From Alphaproteobacteria bacterium (GTDB taxonomy: Bacteria > Pseudomonadota > Alphaproteobacteria > Rs-D84), in assembly GCA_009784275.1 (NCBI GenBank), contig WRCA01000002.1, positions 68,783-132,782 of the forward strand: 64,000 nt of DNA. The letters are read 5' to 3'. Of the stretch, positions 18,338-27,990 are shown in pieces. Within the stretch, counting starts at the first letter, position 1; every line of letters begins with the position of its first letter. The notes below the pieces were generated by a model. That model worked only from the letters and a program-made list of their open reading frames with translations, ran no database searches and was not told the origin of the DNA. The position numbers and the translations under genes were made by a program.

Positions 18338-19084
18338 ATGAAACGTTCGGGATTAATAACAACTAAAATAGGCATGACGCGTTTATATGACGACGCGGGT
18401 GTCGCTCATGCAGTCACAGTGTTGTCCGTTGGGGACTGCGCGGTCGTCGGCAATCGCACCATGGATAAAAATGGCTATGTCGCCAATGTCTTGGGCTTGC
18501 GCGAAGCAAAAGAAAAGCATGTGGCGAAACCTCAACTGGTTGCGGCGCAGAAGCTGGGGGTAAAACCTTTCCGCAAAGTTGTCGAGTTTCGCGTTTCTGA
18601 AGATTGCATTATCCCTGTTGGAACTTCTCTTTCCGCAGGGCATTTTATTGCTGGTCAGTTCGTCGATGTTCAGGGAACCAGCAAGGGTAAAGGTTTCCAG
18701 GGCGCGATGAAACGCCATAACTTTGGCGGTAAGGAAGCATCACACGGTGTTTTGAAGGCGCATCGTTCTTTGGGTGGCACAGGTATGCGCGAATGGCCGG
18801 GCCGCGTGTTGAAAGGCAAAAAGATGGCCGGGCAGATGGGCAATGAAATTGTATCTGTTCAGAATCTGAAAGTTTTCGGCATTGACTTGGAAGACAATTT
18901 GATTTTCATAGAAGGTGCGGTGCCAGGCGCGAATGGAACTTTTGTTTTGGTGATCGATGCTGTAAAAAAAGAGCATAAAGATTTGCCAATTCCAACGAAG
19001 GGTGCAGATAAAGCGCCAGTAGCAGAAGAAGCGCCGGTGGAAGAGGTTAAAGAAGAAACTGTTCAAGAAGGGCAGGGTGAATAA
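18338..19084 (+). CDS. rplC: 50S ribosomal protein L3
   Basis: A 248-aa L3: RSGLITTKIGMTRLY at the N-terminus, the GKGFQGAMKRHNFGG loop that reaches toward the peptidyl-transferase centre, and RVLKGKKMAGQMGNE. It is longer than the usual ~210 aa because of an acidic Glu/Val-rich C-terminal tail (about 30 residues, ending KEETVQEGQGE). Extra charged tails recur on several ribosomal proteins here. Confidence 0.97.
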   Translation: MKRSGLITTKIGMTRLYDDAGVAHAVTVLSVGDCAVVGNRTMDKNGYVANVLGLREAKEKHVAKPQLVAAQKLGVKPFRKVVEFRVSEDCIIPVGTSLSAGHFIAGQFVDVQGTSKGKGFQGAMKRHNFGGKEASHGVLKAHRSLGGTGMREWPGRVLKGKKMAGQMGNEIVSVQNLKVFGIDLEDNLIFIEGAVPGANGTFVLVIDAVKKEHKDLPIPTKGADKAPVAEEAPVEEVKEETVQEGQGE

Positions 19085-19086
19085 TC

Positions 19087-19710
19087 ATGCAGATTGACAT
19101 TATAAATTTTGATGGCAAAAAAACCGGAACGACAGAATTGTCTGACGCGATCTTTGGGTTAGAGCCGCGCGCAGACATCCTGCATCGTGTTGTGGTATGG
19201 CAGCGTGCGAATGCTCGTCAGGGAACACATTTGGTTAAGACCGTGTCTGATGTTGCGGGTTCTTCGCGTAAAGCGTTCAAGCAAAAGAAGACTGGACGTG
19301 CACGTCAGGGTGAAAAACAAAATGTTCATATGCGCGGCGGTGGTGTGGTTCACGGGCCAGTATTACGCAGCCATGCAATTGATCTGCCAAAGAAAATTCG
19401 CAGCTTGGGATTGAAAATGGCCTTGTCGTCCAAGGTTAAAGATGGCAGCCTGATTATTTTGGATTCTGAAAAAATCAAAGAAGCAAAAACCGGCGCGATG
19501 GCGAAAAGCTTAAGCAAATTGAAACTGGATTCGGCTTTGTTTGTTGGCGCGGACGTGGTGGATGCGAACTTCAAAAAGTCTATCGCGAATATCAAATATA
19601 TCGATGTTTTGCCGACAATCGGTCTGAATGTCTTGGATATTGTAAAGCACAAGAACTTGGTCTTGACGGCGGATGCAGTCAAAGCAATCGAAAAGAGATT
19701 GGGTGAATAA
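19087..19710 (+). CDS. rplD: 50S ribosomal protein L4
   Basis: A 207-aa L4. The exit-tunnel loop is recognisable as KKTGRARQGEKQNVHMRGGG followed by VHGPVLRSHAIDLPKKIR. It lines the nascent-chain tunnel and in some bacteria represses its own operon. It is 2 nt after rplC, so the two are translationally linked. Confidence 0.97.
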   Translation: MQIDIINFDGKKTGTTELSDAIFGLEPRADILHRVVVWQRANARQGTHLVKTVSDVAGSSRKAFKQKKTGRARQGEKQNVHMRGGGVVHGPVLRSHAIDLPKKIRSLGLKMALSSKVKDGSLIILDSEKIKEAKTGAMAKSLSKLKLDSALFVGADVVDANFKKSIANIKYIDVLPTIGLNVLDIVKHKNLVLTADAVKAIEKRLGE

Positions 19711-19711
19711 A

Positions 19712-20053
19712 ATGGCAGAAAAGAAAGTTAAAGAAGTAAAAACAGAAAAAAAGGTCGCGGCGACCGCGGGAATGTATGACGTTCTGCGCCGTCCGATTAT
19801 TTCTGAAAAGTCTGCAAAGCTGGCGGAATCCAACGCTTTGGCGTTTGAAGTTGACGCACGCGCAGGCAAGAAAGAAGTTGCAAAAGCTATCAAGGCAATT
19901 TATAATGTCGCGCCCGAAAAAGTGAACATTATCAATCAGAAAGGTAAGTTCAAAGGCAAGCGCTTCAAGGGTCCGGGCGGTAAAGCAAAGACCGTGAAAA
20001 AAGCCTATGTCACCCTGAAGGCAGGGGACAAGATAGAGGTAGCAGGCAGCTAA
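19712..20053 (+). CDS. rplW: 50S ribosomal protein L23
   Basis: A 113-aa L23 at the tunnel exit, where SRP and trigger factor dock. Key blocks are YDVLRRPIISEKSAKL and VNIINQKGKFKGKR. A Lys-rich N-terminal extension (MAEKKVKEVKTEKKVAA) precedes the core. The start is the ATG 1 nt after the rplD stop, not the upstream ORF-track start. Confidence 0.95.
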   Translation: MAEKKVKEVKTEKKVAATAGMYDVLRRPIISEKSAKLAESNALAFEVDARAGKKEVAKAIKAIYNVAPEKVNIINQKGKFKGKRFKGPGGKAKTVKKAYVTLKAGDKIEVAGS

Positions 20054-20116
20054 ATCAACTTTGGCAGATAATCCGAAAGTGATGCTATTGTCAAAGTTTA
20101 ATAAAGGTAAAAAGAA

Positions 20117-20953
20117 ATGGCACTGAAACAGTATAAACCGATTACTCCTGGGACACGCGGACTTGTGCTGGTTGACAAGTCTGGACTACATCGCGGCAAG
20201 CCGGAAAAGTCGTTGACCGTCGGAAAGAAATCCAAGGGCGGACGTAATAACTTCGGTCATGTCGTGGTTCCTCATCAGGGCGGCGGTCACAAAAAGAAAT
20301 ATCGCTTGATTGATTTCAAGCGCAAGAAGTTCGGTATCCCAGCGACAGTTCTGCGTTTGGAATACGATCCGAACCGCACAGGCTTTATTGCTCTGATCGA
20401 ATATAAGGATGGCGAAAAGGCTTATATTATTGCGCCGCGCAATCTGAATGTTGGCGATACGGTTATTTCCAGCCAGCAAGAAGATATAAAGCCAGGCAAC
20501 GCGATGCCACTTAAAAATATGCCGATCGGAACAATCGTGCATAACGTGGAATTAAAGCCGGGCGCGGGCGGACAGCTGGCCAGATCAGCGGGTTGCTATG
20601 CCCAGCTGATGGGTAAAGATGGTGTTTATGCCCAGATAAAGATGAACAGCGGCGAATTGCGCAAGGTTCATTCGGATTGTTTGGCAACAGTAGGCAGCGT
20701 TTCAAATCCAGATCAACGAAATGTGAATCTGGGTAAAGCAGGTCGCGCGCGTTGGATGGGTGTCAAACCCACGACTCGTGGTATTGCGATGAACCCGGTC
20801 GATCATCCGATGGGCGGTGGGAACGGAAAGTCCAAGGGACATACACCGGTATCGCGCACTGGAATTCCTGCGAAAGGATTCCGCACGCGTAGCAACAAGC
20901 GCACGACTCGGATGATTATCCGTTCACGGCACTTGAACAAGAAAAAGAAATAA
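20117..20953 (+). CDS. rplB: 50S ribosomal protein L2
   Basis: A 278-aa L2, one of the core 23S binding proteins near the peptidyl-transferase centre. Recognisable blocks are [35 protein letters not shown] and a basic C-terminus ending HLNKKKK. The usual VDHPHGGG motif reads VDHPMGGG here, a variant also seen in some other phyla. Part of the S10 operon. Confidence 0.98.
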   Translation: MALKQYKPITPGTRGLVLVDKSGLHRGKPEKSLTVGKKSKGGRNNFGHVVVPHQGGGHKKKYRLIDFKRKKFGIPATVLRLEYDPNRTGFIALIEYKDGEKAYIIAPRNLNVGDTVISSQQEDIKPGNAMPLKNMPIGTIVHNVELKPGAGGQLARSAGCYAQLMGKDGVYAQIKMNSGELRKVHSDCLATVGSVSNPDQRNVNLGKAGRARWMGVKPTTRGIAMNPVDHPMGGGNGKSKGHTPVSRTGIPAKGFRTRSNKRTTRMIIRSRHLNKKKK

Positions 20954-20970
20954 AAATTAAAGGTTAAGTA

Positions 20971-21258
20971 ATGGCACGCAGCGTATGGAAAGGCCCTTAT
21001 GTTCACCCCAGCGTCTTGAAAAAGGCAGCCAAGGCGAACGACACGAATGACCGCAAACCGATTAAGACTTGGTCCCGCGGCAGCACTATCGTTCCGCCAA
21101 TGGTGGGATTGACATTCGATGTGCACAACGGTCACAAGTTCATTCCGGTGTCCGTGGTTGAAGATATGATTGGGCACAAACTGGGCGAATTCGCGCCAAC
21201 CCGCACTTTCAAAGGGCATGCAGCGAACAAGAAAGCCGCAGCAGGAAAGAAAAAATAA
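20971..21258 (+). CDS. rpsS: 30S ribosomal protein S19
   Basis: A 95-aa S19: [17 protein letters not shown] at the start, then [17 protein letters not shown] and [19 protein letters not shown]. It forms a heterodimer with S13 in the 30S head. It ends in a short Ala/Lys tail. Confidence 0.97.
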   Translation: MARSVWKGPYVHPSVLKKAAKANDTNDRKPIKTWSRGSTIVPPMVGLTFDVHNGHKFIPVSVVEDMIGHKLGEFAPTRTFKGHAANKKAAAGKKK

Positions 21259-21269
21259 GGTAATGTGAT

Positions 21270-21710
21270 ATGGCCGAAAGAAGATACAATTTGAAAGACA
21301 ACCAAGTGCGCGCGTTCAATAAATTGATTCGCGTCAGCCATCAAAAGCTGTGCTTGGTTACAGACCTTGTTCGCGGAATGCCGGTGGCGCGCGCGATTGA
21401 TGTCTTGAAGTTTTCCAAAAAGCGCGTTGCGGGCGAAGTCTTGAAGACCTTGCTGTCCGCGGTTGCGAATGCGGAACATAATCAAAAGCTGCCGGCGGAT
21501 TCTTTGTATGTGAAAGAAATCTGGTGCGGCAAGGCATTGACTATGAAACGCGTCATGCCGGGACCACGCGGAAGCGCAAAACCGATTTTGAAACCGTTTT
21601 CCAATCTGACAATCATATTGGAATCCGGCGCACCAGCCCCAAAAGCTGAAAAACCAAAAGCGGAGCCGAAAAAGGCCGAAGCGAAGAAAAAAGAAACAAA
21701 GAAAAAATAA
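21270..21710 (+). CDS. rplV: 50S ribosomal protein L22
   Basis: A 146-aa L22 with the tunnel-lining hairpin region and the block [21 protein letters not shown] long Lys/Glu/Ala-rich tail ([15 protein letters not shown]) extends it beyond the usual ~110 aa. It is 11 nt after rpsS. Confidence 0.96.
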   Translation: MAERRYNLKDNQVRAFNKLIRVSHQKLCLVTDLVRGMPVARAIDVLKFSKKRVAGEVLKTLLSAVANAEHNQKLPADSLYVKEIWCGKALTMKRVMPGPRGSAKPILKPFSNLTIILESGAPAPKAEKPKAEPKKAEAKKKETKKK

Positions 21711-21727
21711 TCCGAAAAGGAAAACCT

Positions 21728-22432
21728 ATGGGACAGAAAGTATCGCCGATTTCACTGCGCGAATTCATAAATAAAGTTACGGATTCTCGTTGGATCGCTG
21801 GCAAGAAGGATTATGCCGGATTGTTGGCCGAAGACGTCAAGATTCGTAAGTTTGTTGAAAAGAAACTGAAGAAAGCTGGTCTTGCAAAAGTCGTCATCGA
21901 ACGCTTTGCAAAGAAAATCGTGGTTACGATTCACACCAGCCGTCCGGGCATGATTATCGGCAAGAATGGCGCTGATATTGAAGCTTTGCGCAACGATATT
22001 AAAAAACTGACGAAGAATGATCAGGTAGTTGTGAATATTTTCGAAGTTCGCCGTCCGGATTTGAACGCTCAATTGGTCGCGCAAAATATCGCGCAGCAGA
22101 TCGAAGGACGTGTTTCCTTTAAGCGCGCGATGAAAAAAGCGATTCAGAATGCACAGAAAGCTGGCGCGCTTGGAATCAAAGTTATGTGTGCGGGGCGTCT
22201 GAATGGTGCGGAAATCGCCCGTACAGAACAAATTCGCGAAGGCCGTATTCCGTTGCATACTTTGCGTGCAGATATCGACTATGCATCGATCCAGGCAAAG
22301 ACGACTTATGGCGTTATCGGCGTAAAGGTTTGGATTTACACCGGTGATGTTGTGAATAAAGAAAAACTTGCGAACGAACGCGCTCGTCCGACTGAATATG
22401 CCGGAAGCACAGAAAAGAAAATTGGTAAATAA
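21728..22432 (+). CDS. rpsC: 30S ribosomal protein S3
   Basis: A 234-aa S3. The KH domain is visible in [20 protein letters not shown], and the C-terminal domain in [18 protein letters not shown] and [15 protein letters not shown]. It forms the mRNA entry site and helicase with S4 and S5. Confidence 0.97.
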   Translation: MGQKVSPISLREFINKVTDSRWIAGKKDYAGLLAEDVKIRKFVEKKLKKAGLAKVVIERFAKKIVVTIHTSRPGMIIGKNGADIEALRNDIKKLTKNDQVVVNIFEVRRPDLNAQLVAQNIAQQIEGRVSFKRAMKKAIQNAQKAGALGIKVMCAGRLNGAEIARTEQIREGRIPLHTLRADIDYASIQAKTTYGVIGVKVWIYTGDVVNKEKLANERARPTEYAGSTEKKIGK

Positions 22433-22444
22433 AGGGCTATTAAA

Positions 22445-22858
22445 ATGTTAATGCCGAAAAAGACAAGATTCAAGAAACAACACAAAGGCCGCATTCACGG
22501 CGCCGCAAAGGGCGGAAGTGAATTGGCATTTGGCTCATTCGGGCTGAAAGCGATGTCGCCGGAACGTGTTACTGCGCGCCAGATAGAGGCTGCGCGTCGC
22601 GCGATCACCCGCCACATGAAGCGTCAAGGAAAGCTGTGGATTCGTATTTTCCCAGACGTGCCTGTTACCAAAAAGCCGGCGGAAGTTCGTATGGGTAAAG
22701 GAAAAGGTTCGGTCGAATACTGGGTTTGCCGCGTGAAGCCGGGACGGATTATGTTCGAACTGGATGGCGTAAAACCAGAAATCGCGACCGAAGGTCTGCG
22801 CTTGGCGGCCGCTAAATTGCCGGTGCGCACGAAGATCGTTGAACGTAAAGCTAATTAA
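22445..22858 (+). CDS. rplP: 50S ribosomal protein L16
   Basis: A 137-aa L16 starting [19 protein letters not shown], with [19 protein letters not shown] and [12 protein letters not shown]. It contacts the A-site tRNA region. The conserved Arg of the hydroxylation site (R81 region) lies in [16 protein letters not shown]. Confidence 0.97.
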   Translation: MLMPKKTRFKKQHKGRIHGAAKGGSELAFGSFGLKAMSPERVTARQIEAARRAITRHMKRQGKLWIRIFPDVPVTKKPAEVRMGKGKGSVEYWVCRVKPGRIMFELDGVKPEIATEGLRLAAAKLPVRTKIVERKAN

Positions 22859-22869
22859 AGGTTTCAGAA

Positions 22870-23094
22870 ATGGCTGAAAAGAAAACTGTTAAAAAAACAA
22901 CCAAAGTCGCAAAGGTGGATAATTCTGCGCTGACAATAGAAGCGTTGAAAAGCCGGCTGACCGACTTGAAGAAAGAAGCCATGAATCAGCGGTTTGCTCA
23001 TGCGTCTGGCCAACTGCCAAAGTCACATGTCATCCGCAAGACCCGCAGAGAAATTGCAAGAACAAAGACCGCGATTGCTGCCGGAAACAAATAA
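22870..23094 (+). CDS. rpmC: 50S ribosomal protein L29
   Basis: A 74-aa two-helix protein near the tunnel exit. The core is [20 protein letters not shown] followed by [17 protein letters not shown] Lys-rich N-terminal extension is added to the usual length. Confidence 0.94.
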   Translation: MAEKKTVKKTTKVAKVDNSALTIEALKSRLTDLKKEAMNQRFAHASGQLPKSHVIRKTRREIARTKTAIAAGNK

Positions 23095-23105
23095 GGGATA
23101 TTAAA

Positions 23106-23375
23106 ATGCCAAGAAGAATACTGCAAGGAACTGTGAAAAGTGTGGCGAACGACAAGACTGTCGTTGTGGAAGTGGAACGCCGCTTTCGTCATCCTTTGTA
23201 TGGCAAGTTTGTGAAACAGAATAAAAAGTACAAGGCTCATGATGAAGCCAATGAGTACAAGGTTGGCGAGATTGTCGCGATCGAAGAACATCGCCCGATT
23301 TCAAAAACCAAGACTTGGATCGTCAAGGGGCGTGTGGGCGCGGCAAAAGATACCAAAGTAGAAGTTGCGGAGTAA
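23106..23375 (+). CDS. rpsQ: 30S ribosomal protein S17
   Basis: An 89-aa OB-fold protein: [40 protein letters not shown] and [19 protein letters not shown]. Normal length for S17. Confidence 0.97.
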   Translation: MPRRILQGTVKSVANDKTVVVEVERRFRHPLYGKFVKQNKKYKAHDEANEYKVGEIVAIEEHRPISKTKTWIVKGRVGAAKDTKVEVAE

Positions 23376-23378
23376 GTT

Positions 23379-23753
23379 ATGATACAGACAGAAACAATAA
23401 TGACGGTTGCTGATAACAGCGGTGCAAAAAGGGCCATGTGTATAAAGGTCTTGGGTGGTTCGCATCGCCGCTATGCATCTGTGGGCGACAAGATTGTCGT
23501 TGCGATAAAGGATGCGATTCCACGCGGCAAGGTGCAAAAGGGAACTGTGCAGCGCGCCATCATCGTGCGCACAAAGTTTCCGGTCAAACGCGCCGATGGT
23601 TCCATTATCCGCTTTGACGACAATGCCGTGGTATTGATTAACAAAAATAATTTCGAACCGATTGGAACCCGTATATTCGGGCCGGTCGCGCGCGAAGTTC
23701 GCCGCAAATACGATGTTCAGAAAATCGTATCGCTGGCCCCCGAAGTGATTTAA
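23379..23753 (+). CDS. rplN: 50S ribosomal protein L14
   Basis: A 124-aa L14 that contacts L19 and the 16S rRNA bridge. Blocks are [57 protein letters not shown] and [12 protein letters not shown]. It is 3 nt after rpsQ. Confidence 0.97.
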   Translation: MIQTETIMTVADNSGAKRAMCIKVLGGSHRRYASVGDKIVVAIKDAIPRGKVQKGTVQRAIIVRTKFPVKRADGSIIRFDDNAVVLINKNNFEPIGTRIFGPVAREVRRKYDVQKIVSLAPEVI

Positions 23754-23767
23754 TAAAGGTAACAGAG

Positions 23768-24070
23768 ATGAAGATTAAAAAAGGCGACGAAGTCATAGTC
23801 ATTTCAGGAAAGTACAAAGGCGTAAAGGGCAAGGTCTTGGAATCGCGCCCGATGGAATCACGCGTTGTGGTTGCCGGTGTTAATCGCCGCAAATGGCATA
23901 TAAAGCCGACGCAGGAAAAGCCGGGTCATATCGAAGACCGCGAAGCACCGATCCATGTGTCCAATGTCGCTTTGCTTGATCCAAAGACCAAGAAAGCAAC
24001 CCGCGTCGGATATAAGGTCGAAAGCGGCAAGAAAGTTCGCATCGCGAAAAAATCGGGAACAGAAATTTAA
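23768..24070 (+). CDS. rplX: 50S ribosomal protein L24
   Basis: A 100-aa KOW-domain protein: [20 protein letters not shown] near the N-terminus, then [20 protein letters not shown] and [13 protein letters not shown]. It initiates 50S assembly. Confidence 0.97.
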   Translation: MKIKKGDEVIVISGKYKGVKGKVLESRPMESRVVVAGVNRRKWHIKPTQEKPGHIEDREAPIHVSNVALLDPKTKKATRVGYKVESGKKVRIAKKSGTEI

Positions 24071-24086
24071 TCCGAAGGATAAAAAA

Positions 24087-24632
24087 ATGCAAAGTAGATT
24101 GCGCGAAGTTTATGAAAAAGAAATTGTTCCGGCGCTGGAAAAAGAATTCGGCTATGCGAATAAGATGGCTGTGCCGCGCTTGTCAAAGATCGTTTTGAAC
24201 ATGGGCGTTGGCAGTGCCGTTGCCGACAAGAAAAAGCTGGACGCGGCAGTAGAATCCTTGACTTTGATTGCGGCGCAAAAGCCAGTTGTTACCAAGGCGA
24301 AAAAATCCATCGCGACTTACCGTTTGCGCGAAGGTCAAGCCATTGGGACCAAGGTTACATTGCGCGGCAAACGCATGTATGACTTTTTGGATAAACTGAT
24401 AGCGGTCGCGCTGCCGCGTATCAAGGACTTTCAAGGACTGTCAAAGTCAAAGTTCGATGGCAAAGGAAATTATGCCTTTGGAATAAAAGAGCATTTGGTT
24501 TTCCCGGAAATTTCCGTGGACAAGATTGAAAACATTGTCGGAATGGATATTGTCATTGCGACAACGGCGAAAACAGATGATGAAGCACGGGCCTTGCTGG
24601 TAAAGTTGGGCTTGCCGCTGGTGTTGAAATAA
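24087..24632 (+). CDS. rplE: 50S ribosomal protein L5
   Basis: A 181-aa L5 that binds 5S rRNA with L18. Blocks are [40 protein letters not shown] and [11 protein letters not shown]. The start is [20 protein letters not shown] at 24087; the long ORF-track extension belongs to the upstream rplX region. Confidence 0.97.
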   Translation: MQSRLREVYEKEIVPALEKEFGYANKMAVPRLSKIVLNMGVGSAVADKKKLDAAVESLTLIAAQKPVVTKAKKSIATYRLREGQAIGTKVTLRGKRMYDFLDKLIAVALPRIKDFQGLSKSKFDGKGNYAFGIKEHLVFPEISVDKIENIVGMDIVIATTAKTDDEARALLVKLGLPLVLK

Positions 24633-24643
24633 AAGGTTAAAAA

Positions 24644-24946
24644 ATGGCTAAACTGGCACTGATTAACAAACAAGCAACGCGCGAAAAGCTGGTGGCGAAG
24701 CATGCGAAAAAGAATGCTGCGCTGAAGGCAAAAATGTCCGTGAACTCCACGCCCGAAGAACGTATGGCGGCGATGAAGAAGATGGCGAAGATGCCGCGCA
24801 ATGCGAATAAGACTCGGTTGCATAACCGCTGCTCTATCACCGGCCGTTCCCGCGGGTTCTTGAGCATGTTCGGTCTGTGCCGCCAGCAAGTTCGCACTTT
24901 GGCATCCGAAGGAAAGCTGCCGGGTGTTCGCAAATCGTCTTGGTAA
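24644..24946 (+). CDS. rpsN: 30S ribosomal protein S14 (zinc-free type)
   Basis: A 100-aa S14 of the long zinc-free class: the CxxC-x13-CxxC pattern of the short form is missing. The C-terminal core is NRCSITGRSRGFLSMFGLCR, where RSRG replaces the more common RPRG. It binds the 30S head. Confidence 0.96.
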   Translation: MAKLALINKQATREKLVAKHAKKNAALKAKMSVNSTPEERMAAMKKMAKMPRNANKTRLHNRCSITGRSRGFLSMFGLCRQQVRTLASEGKLPGVRKSSW

Positions 24947-24968
24947 AAAATTTATACGGAGAATAAAA

Positions 24969-25367
24969 ATGTCATTGACTCATCCGATTGGAGATATGTT
25001 GACGAGAATTCGCAACGGGCAGAACGCCGGTAAAGATTCCGTTCGCGTGCCGCACAGCAGACTGCGCAATGCGGTCTTGACCGTCTTGAAAGACGAAGGC
25101 TTTATCACAGGCTTTCGTGACGAACAAGTTGACGCGAAGCGCAAGAATATAATCGTCGACCTTAAATATGTCGGCGGAAACGGCGCGATCCAAGAAATAT
25201 CTGTGGTGTCAAAGCCCGGTCGTCGCGTATATTCCGGCAGTGTAAAGATGCCGAAGGTTTTAAATGGCCTGGGTATCGCAATTGTATCTACGCCCCAGGG
25301 TGTAATGACGGATCACAAAGCCAGACTGATGAATATCGGCGGCGAAGTATTGTGTCGAGTGGTGTAA
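24969..25367 (+). CDS. rpsH: 30S ribosomal protein S8
   Basis: A 132-aa S8: LTHPIGDMLTRIRNGQNAGK, VSKPGRRVYSGSVKMPKVLNG, and the C-terminal core VSTPQGVMTDHKARLMNIGG EVLCRVV. In many bacteria S8 is the repressor of the spc operon. The ORF-track start lies upstream; the ATG at 24969 has the expected N-terminus. Confidence 0.96.
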   Translation: MSLTHPIGDMLTRIRNGQNAGKDSVRVPHSRLRNAVLTVLKDEGFITGFRDEQVDAKRKNIIVDLKYVGGNGAIQEISVVSKPGRRVYSGSVKMPKVLNGLGIAIVSTPQGVMTDHKARLMNIGGEVLCRVV

Positions 25368-25387
25368 TAAATAAAAAGGTTATCGAT

Positions 25388-25939
25388 ATGTCTCGTGCAG
25401 GAAAATATCCAGTCGAAATAGTAAATGGTGTTACAGTTGCCATAGTTGGCAATGATGTGGAAGTAAAAGGGCCGAAAGGAACTTTGAAAGTTGCGCTGAA
25501 TACTAAAAATGCTGGCTTGGTCGATGTTAAGATCGAAGGCAATCAGGTTATTGTTACTCCGAAAGATCCTGATGACAAAGAAACCCGCGCGATGTGGGGT
25601 ACTATGACCCGCAACATCAAGAACGCGGTCATTGGCGTGTCAGAAGGATTTGCCAAGGAAATGGGAATGAAGGGTGTCGGATTCAAGGCAGCTGTTCGTG
25701 GAAAAGATTTGGTCTTGGTTGCGGGATATTCTCATGATGTTATCATGCCGATTCCTGAAGGCTTAACCGTTGAGATTGGCGCAGCCCCGACTGAATTTAC
25801 TGTAAAGGGGATCGATAAGAACTTGGTCGGACAATTCGCGGATAAGATTCGCAAAGTTCGTAAACCAGAGCCATATAAAGGTAAGGGTATTTTCTATAAG
25901 ACAGAAAAGATCCGTCGTAAAGAAGGCAAAAAGAAATAA
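25388..25939 (+). CDS. rplF: 50S ribosomal protein L6
   Basis: A 183-aa L6 with two related alpha/beta domains: MSRAGKYPVEIVNGVTVAIV, VKGPKGTLKVAL, and the C-terminal domain GIDKNLVGQFADKIRKVRKP followed by EPYKGKGIFYKTEKI. It lies near the GTPase centre. The ATG at 25388 is the canonical start. Confidence 0.97.
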   Translation: MSRAGKYPVEIVNGVTVAIVGNDVEVKGPKGTLKVALNTKNAGLVDVKIEGNQVIVTPKDPDDKETRAMWGTMTRNIKNAVIGVSEGFAKEMGMKGVGFKAAVRGKDLVLVAGYSHDVIMPIPEGLTVEIGAAPTEFTVKGIDKNLVGQFADKIRKVRKPEPYKGKGIFYKTEKIRRKEGKKK

Positions 25940-25974
25940 TTAAATGGGGGAGAGAAAGCCGAAAAGGTTAGGCA

Positions 25975-26151
25975 ATGAATAGGAAAACACTGTCAAAAGT
26001 CATTTATCCGGTTGGAATGATCTATCTTTTGGCTTGTATCGGAATTGCCCGTGCCATGATTAAAGCTGGGGATGTGTGGGATAAAGTTAGTGGTGCAGAG
26101 CGTAAAAGAAGTCAAGGGTTCGATAAAGGAAGACAAAGAGAAGATTCGTAG
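25975..26151 (+). CDS. Small ORF A between rplF and rplR (58 aa)
   Basis: Below the ORF-track size limit. Translation begins MNRKTLSKVIYPVGMIYLLA and ends GFDKGRQREDS. One hydrophobic stretch (VIYPVGMIYLLACIGIARAM) could be a membrane segment. An AAAAGG Shine-Dalgarno lies upstream. The WDKVSGAERK segment matches WDKVTGANNK in the next small ORF, so the two look like tandem paralogues inserted into the ribosomal operon. Function unknown. Confidence 0.5.
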   Translation: MNRKTLSKVIYPVGMIYLLACIGIARAMIKAGDVWDKVSGAERKRSQGFDKGRQREDS

Positions 26152-26176
26152 GGAAAAAATAAGGCAAGGCAATAAA

Positions 26177-26323
26177 ATGACATCAAGGAAAGAACGCGTT
26201 AAAAATACTCTGTTTGCCTTGTGTGTGTTCGGAAGGCTTTTGCCGGAAATAATATGGGACAAAGTAACGGGTGCGAATAATAAGTTCAGGGCGTGGAGTG
26301 AAAAGTCCGATAGAAGTAAATAA
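26177..26323 (+). CDS. Small ORF B between rplF and rplR (48 aa)
   Basis: The ATG at 26177 (after AAGGCAAGGC) gives MTSRKERVKNTLFALCVFGR... ending SEKSDRSK; the longer ORF-track version starts inside ORF A. It is a paralogue of ORF A (PEIIWDKVTGANNKFRAWSE). A short hydrophobic helix is followed by a charged tail. Co-transcription with the ribosomal genes is implied by location. Confidence 0.5.
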   Translation: MTSRKERVKNTLFALCVFGRLLPEIIWDKVTGANNKFRAWSEKSDRSK

Positions 26324-26376
26324 AAAAGAAAGCCAAATGCACCCGCTGTTACGGGCGCGATAAAAAGGAAAAAGAA

Positions 26377-26730
26377 ATGTTAAAGCATTTGACAACAGAA
26401 GAGCGCAGAGTTCTCGCAAACCGTAGCGCACTGAAACGTAAAAATCCAGGCAAGGTTCGTCTGTGCGTTTTCCGCAGCGCTCGTCATATTGAAGTTCAAG
26501 CGATTGACGATGCCAAAGGGCATACCGTCTGTGCGGCCAGCAGCAAGGAAAAAGGATTCAAAGGTCAAGGCTGGAACATTTCTGGCGCGGAACTAGTTGG
26601 TACGGCTTTTGCAGAACGCGCAAAGAAAGCAAAATTAGGCGCGGCTTATTTCGATCGCGGCGGATACCGCTATCATGGTCGCGTAAAGGCTTTGTGCGAT
26701 GCAATGCGCAAAGGCGGAATAGCGATTTAA
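26377..26730 (+). CDS. rplR: 50S ribosomal protein L18
   Basis: A 117-aa L18, the second 5S rRNA binding protein: KNPGKVRLCVFRSARHIEVQ, GTAFAERAKKAKLGAAYFDR and GGYRYHGRVKALCDAMRKGG. Normal length. Confidence 0.96.
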   Translation: MLKHLTTEERRVLANRSALKRKNPGKVRLCVFRSARHIEVQAIDDAKGHTVCAASSKEKGFKGQGWNISGAELVGTAFAERAKKAKLGAAYFDRGGYRYHGRVKALCDAMRKGGIAI

Positions 26731-26749
26731 AAACTTAAAGGTTTAAATA

Positions 26750-27301
26750 ATGGCAAGATTTGATGATAAAAAACTGCAGACAGATAACTTGGTTGACAAG
26801 CTGATTTCGATCAACCGAGTTTCCAAGACCGTCAAAGGCGGACGCAACATGTCGTTTTCGGCGTTGGTTGTGGTTGGCGACAAGTCTGGCAGAGTTGGCT
26901 TTGGCAAGGGCAAGGCTTTGGAAGTGCAGGCTGCTGTTCAAAAGGCCACCAAGGCGGCCAAGGCAAAGATGGTTCGCGTGCCTTTGAAAGAAGGACGCAC
27001 TTTACATCATGATATCGAATCGAAGTATGGCGCAAGCAAGCTGGTTATTCGCAGTGCGGTTCCCGGAACTGGAATTATTGCGGGTGGGTCTTTGCGTGCG
27101 GTATTCGAATGCTTGGGCGTTCAGGACGTTGTTGTGAAGTCCCAAGGCAGCAATAATCCGAACAACATGGTTCGTGCGATGTTCCATGCGTTCGGCAAAA
27201 TGAATTCTCCGAAATCGGTTGCGGCACGCCGTGGCAAGTCTGTTGCTGAAATCATCGCTGGCCGCGACGGAAAGAAAGCAGCAGAAGAAACAGCGGAATA
27301 A
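26750..27301 (+). CDS. rpsE: 30S ribosomal protein S5
   Basis: A 183-aa S5: [40 protein letters not shown] and [12 protein letters not shown]-like [20 protein letters not shown], then [16 protein letters not shown]. It acts at the mRNA entry tunnel and in decoding fidelity. A short Lys/Ala tail follows. Confidence 0.97.
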   Translation: MARFDDKKLQTDNLVDKLISINRVSKTVKGGRNMSFSALVVVGDKSGRVGFGKGKALEVQAAVQKATKAAKAKMVRVPLKEGRTLHHDIESKYGASKLVIRSAVPGTGIIAGGSLRAVFECLGVQDVVVKSQGSNNPNNMVRAMFHAFGKMNSPKSVAARRGKSVAEIIAGRDGKKAAEETAE

Positions 27302-27318
27302 ACCAAGCGGGTGTAATC

Positions 27319-27495
27319 ATGGCAAAGATTAAAGTAAGACAAGTACGCAGCACTATCGGACGTCCGGAAACACAGTGCAGAACAATGAAGGCCCTTGGCC
27401 TTGGGCCGCGCGTTGGCAAATCCAACGAGTTGGAAGATACGCCAACCGTTCGCGGAATGATTGCAAAGGTTAAACACCTTGTAGTTGTAGAATAA
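27319..27495 (+). CDS. rpmD: 50S ribosomal protein L30
   Basis: Missing from the ORF track because it is only 58 aa. Translation: MAKIKVRQVRSTIGRPETQC, then RTMKALGLGPRVGKSNELED and TPTVRGMIAKVKHLVVVE. This is a canonical L30 in its canonical place between rpsE and rplO. Confidence 0.95.
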   Translation: MAKIKVRQVRSTIGRPETQCRTMKALGLGPRVGKSNELEDTPTVRGMIAKVKHLVVVE

Positions 27496-27508
27496 AAGGA
27501 AGACTGTT

Positions 27509-27964
27509 ATGAAGTTGAATGCATTAATGGATAATCTTGGATCACGGAAATGTGCAAAGCGCGTTGGACGCGGTATTGGATCTGGCAGCGGCAAGACTTG
27601 CGGCCGTGGCCACAAGGGTCAGAAAGCGCGTGCCGGTTCCAGAAAGCAAGCGACTTTCCAAGGCGGACAGATGCCGATTTTGCGCCGTTTTCCAAAGTTC
27701 GGCTTTAACAATATTTTTGCGAAGAGCTATGCAACCATCAATTTGGGCGAAATTCAGAAGTTTATCGACACTGGCAAGATTGATGCGAAAAAAGAAATCT
27801 CCATTGATTCCTTGCTGGCAGCGAGAATTTTAAATCGTAAAATGGATGGACTGAAAGTCTTGGCCAAAGGCGAGATCAAAACTGCGGTTAATGTGGTTGC
27901 GGTCAAATGGTCAAAAGCGGCCGAAGCAGCGATCGTCAAAGCCGGCGGAACAATAAAAAGCTAA
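27509..27964 (+). CDS. rplO: 50S ribosomal protein L15
   Basis: A 151-aa L15. The Gly-rich N-terminal arm is visible in RVGRGIGSGSGKTCGRGHKG and GSRKQATFQGGQMPILRRFP. It organises 23S rRNA near the peptidyl-transferase region. It precedes a small membrane protein and secY. Confidence 0.97.
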   Translation: MKLNALMDNLGSRKCAKRVGRGIGSGSGKTCGRGHKGQKARAGSRKQATFQGGQMPILRRFPKFGFNNIFAKSYATINLGEIQKFIDTGKIDAKKEISIDSLLAARILNRKMDGLKVLAKGEIKTAVNVVAVKWSKAAEAAIVKAGGTIKS

Positions 27965-27990
27965 CATAAAAAACTCTAAAGGAGAGGAAG

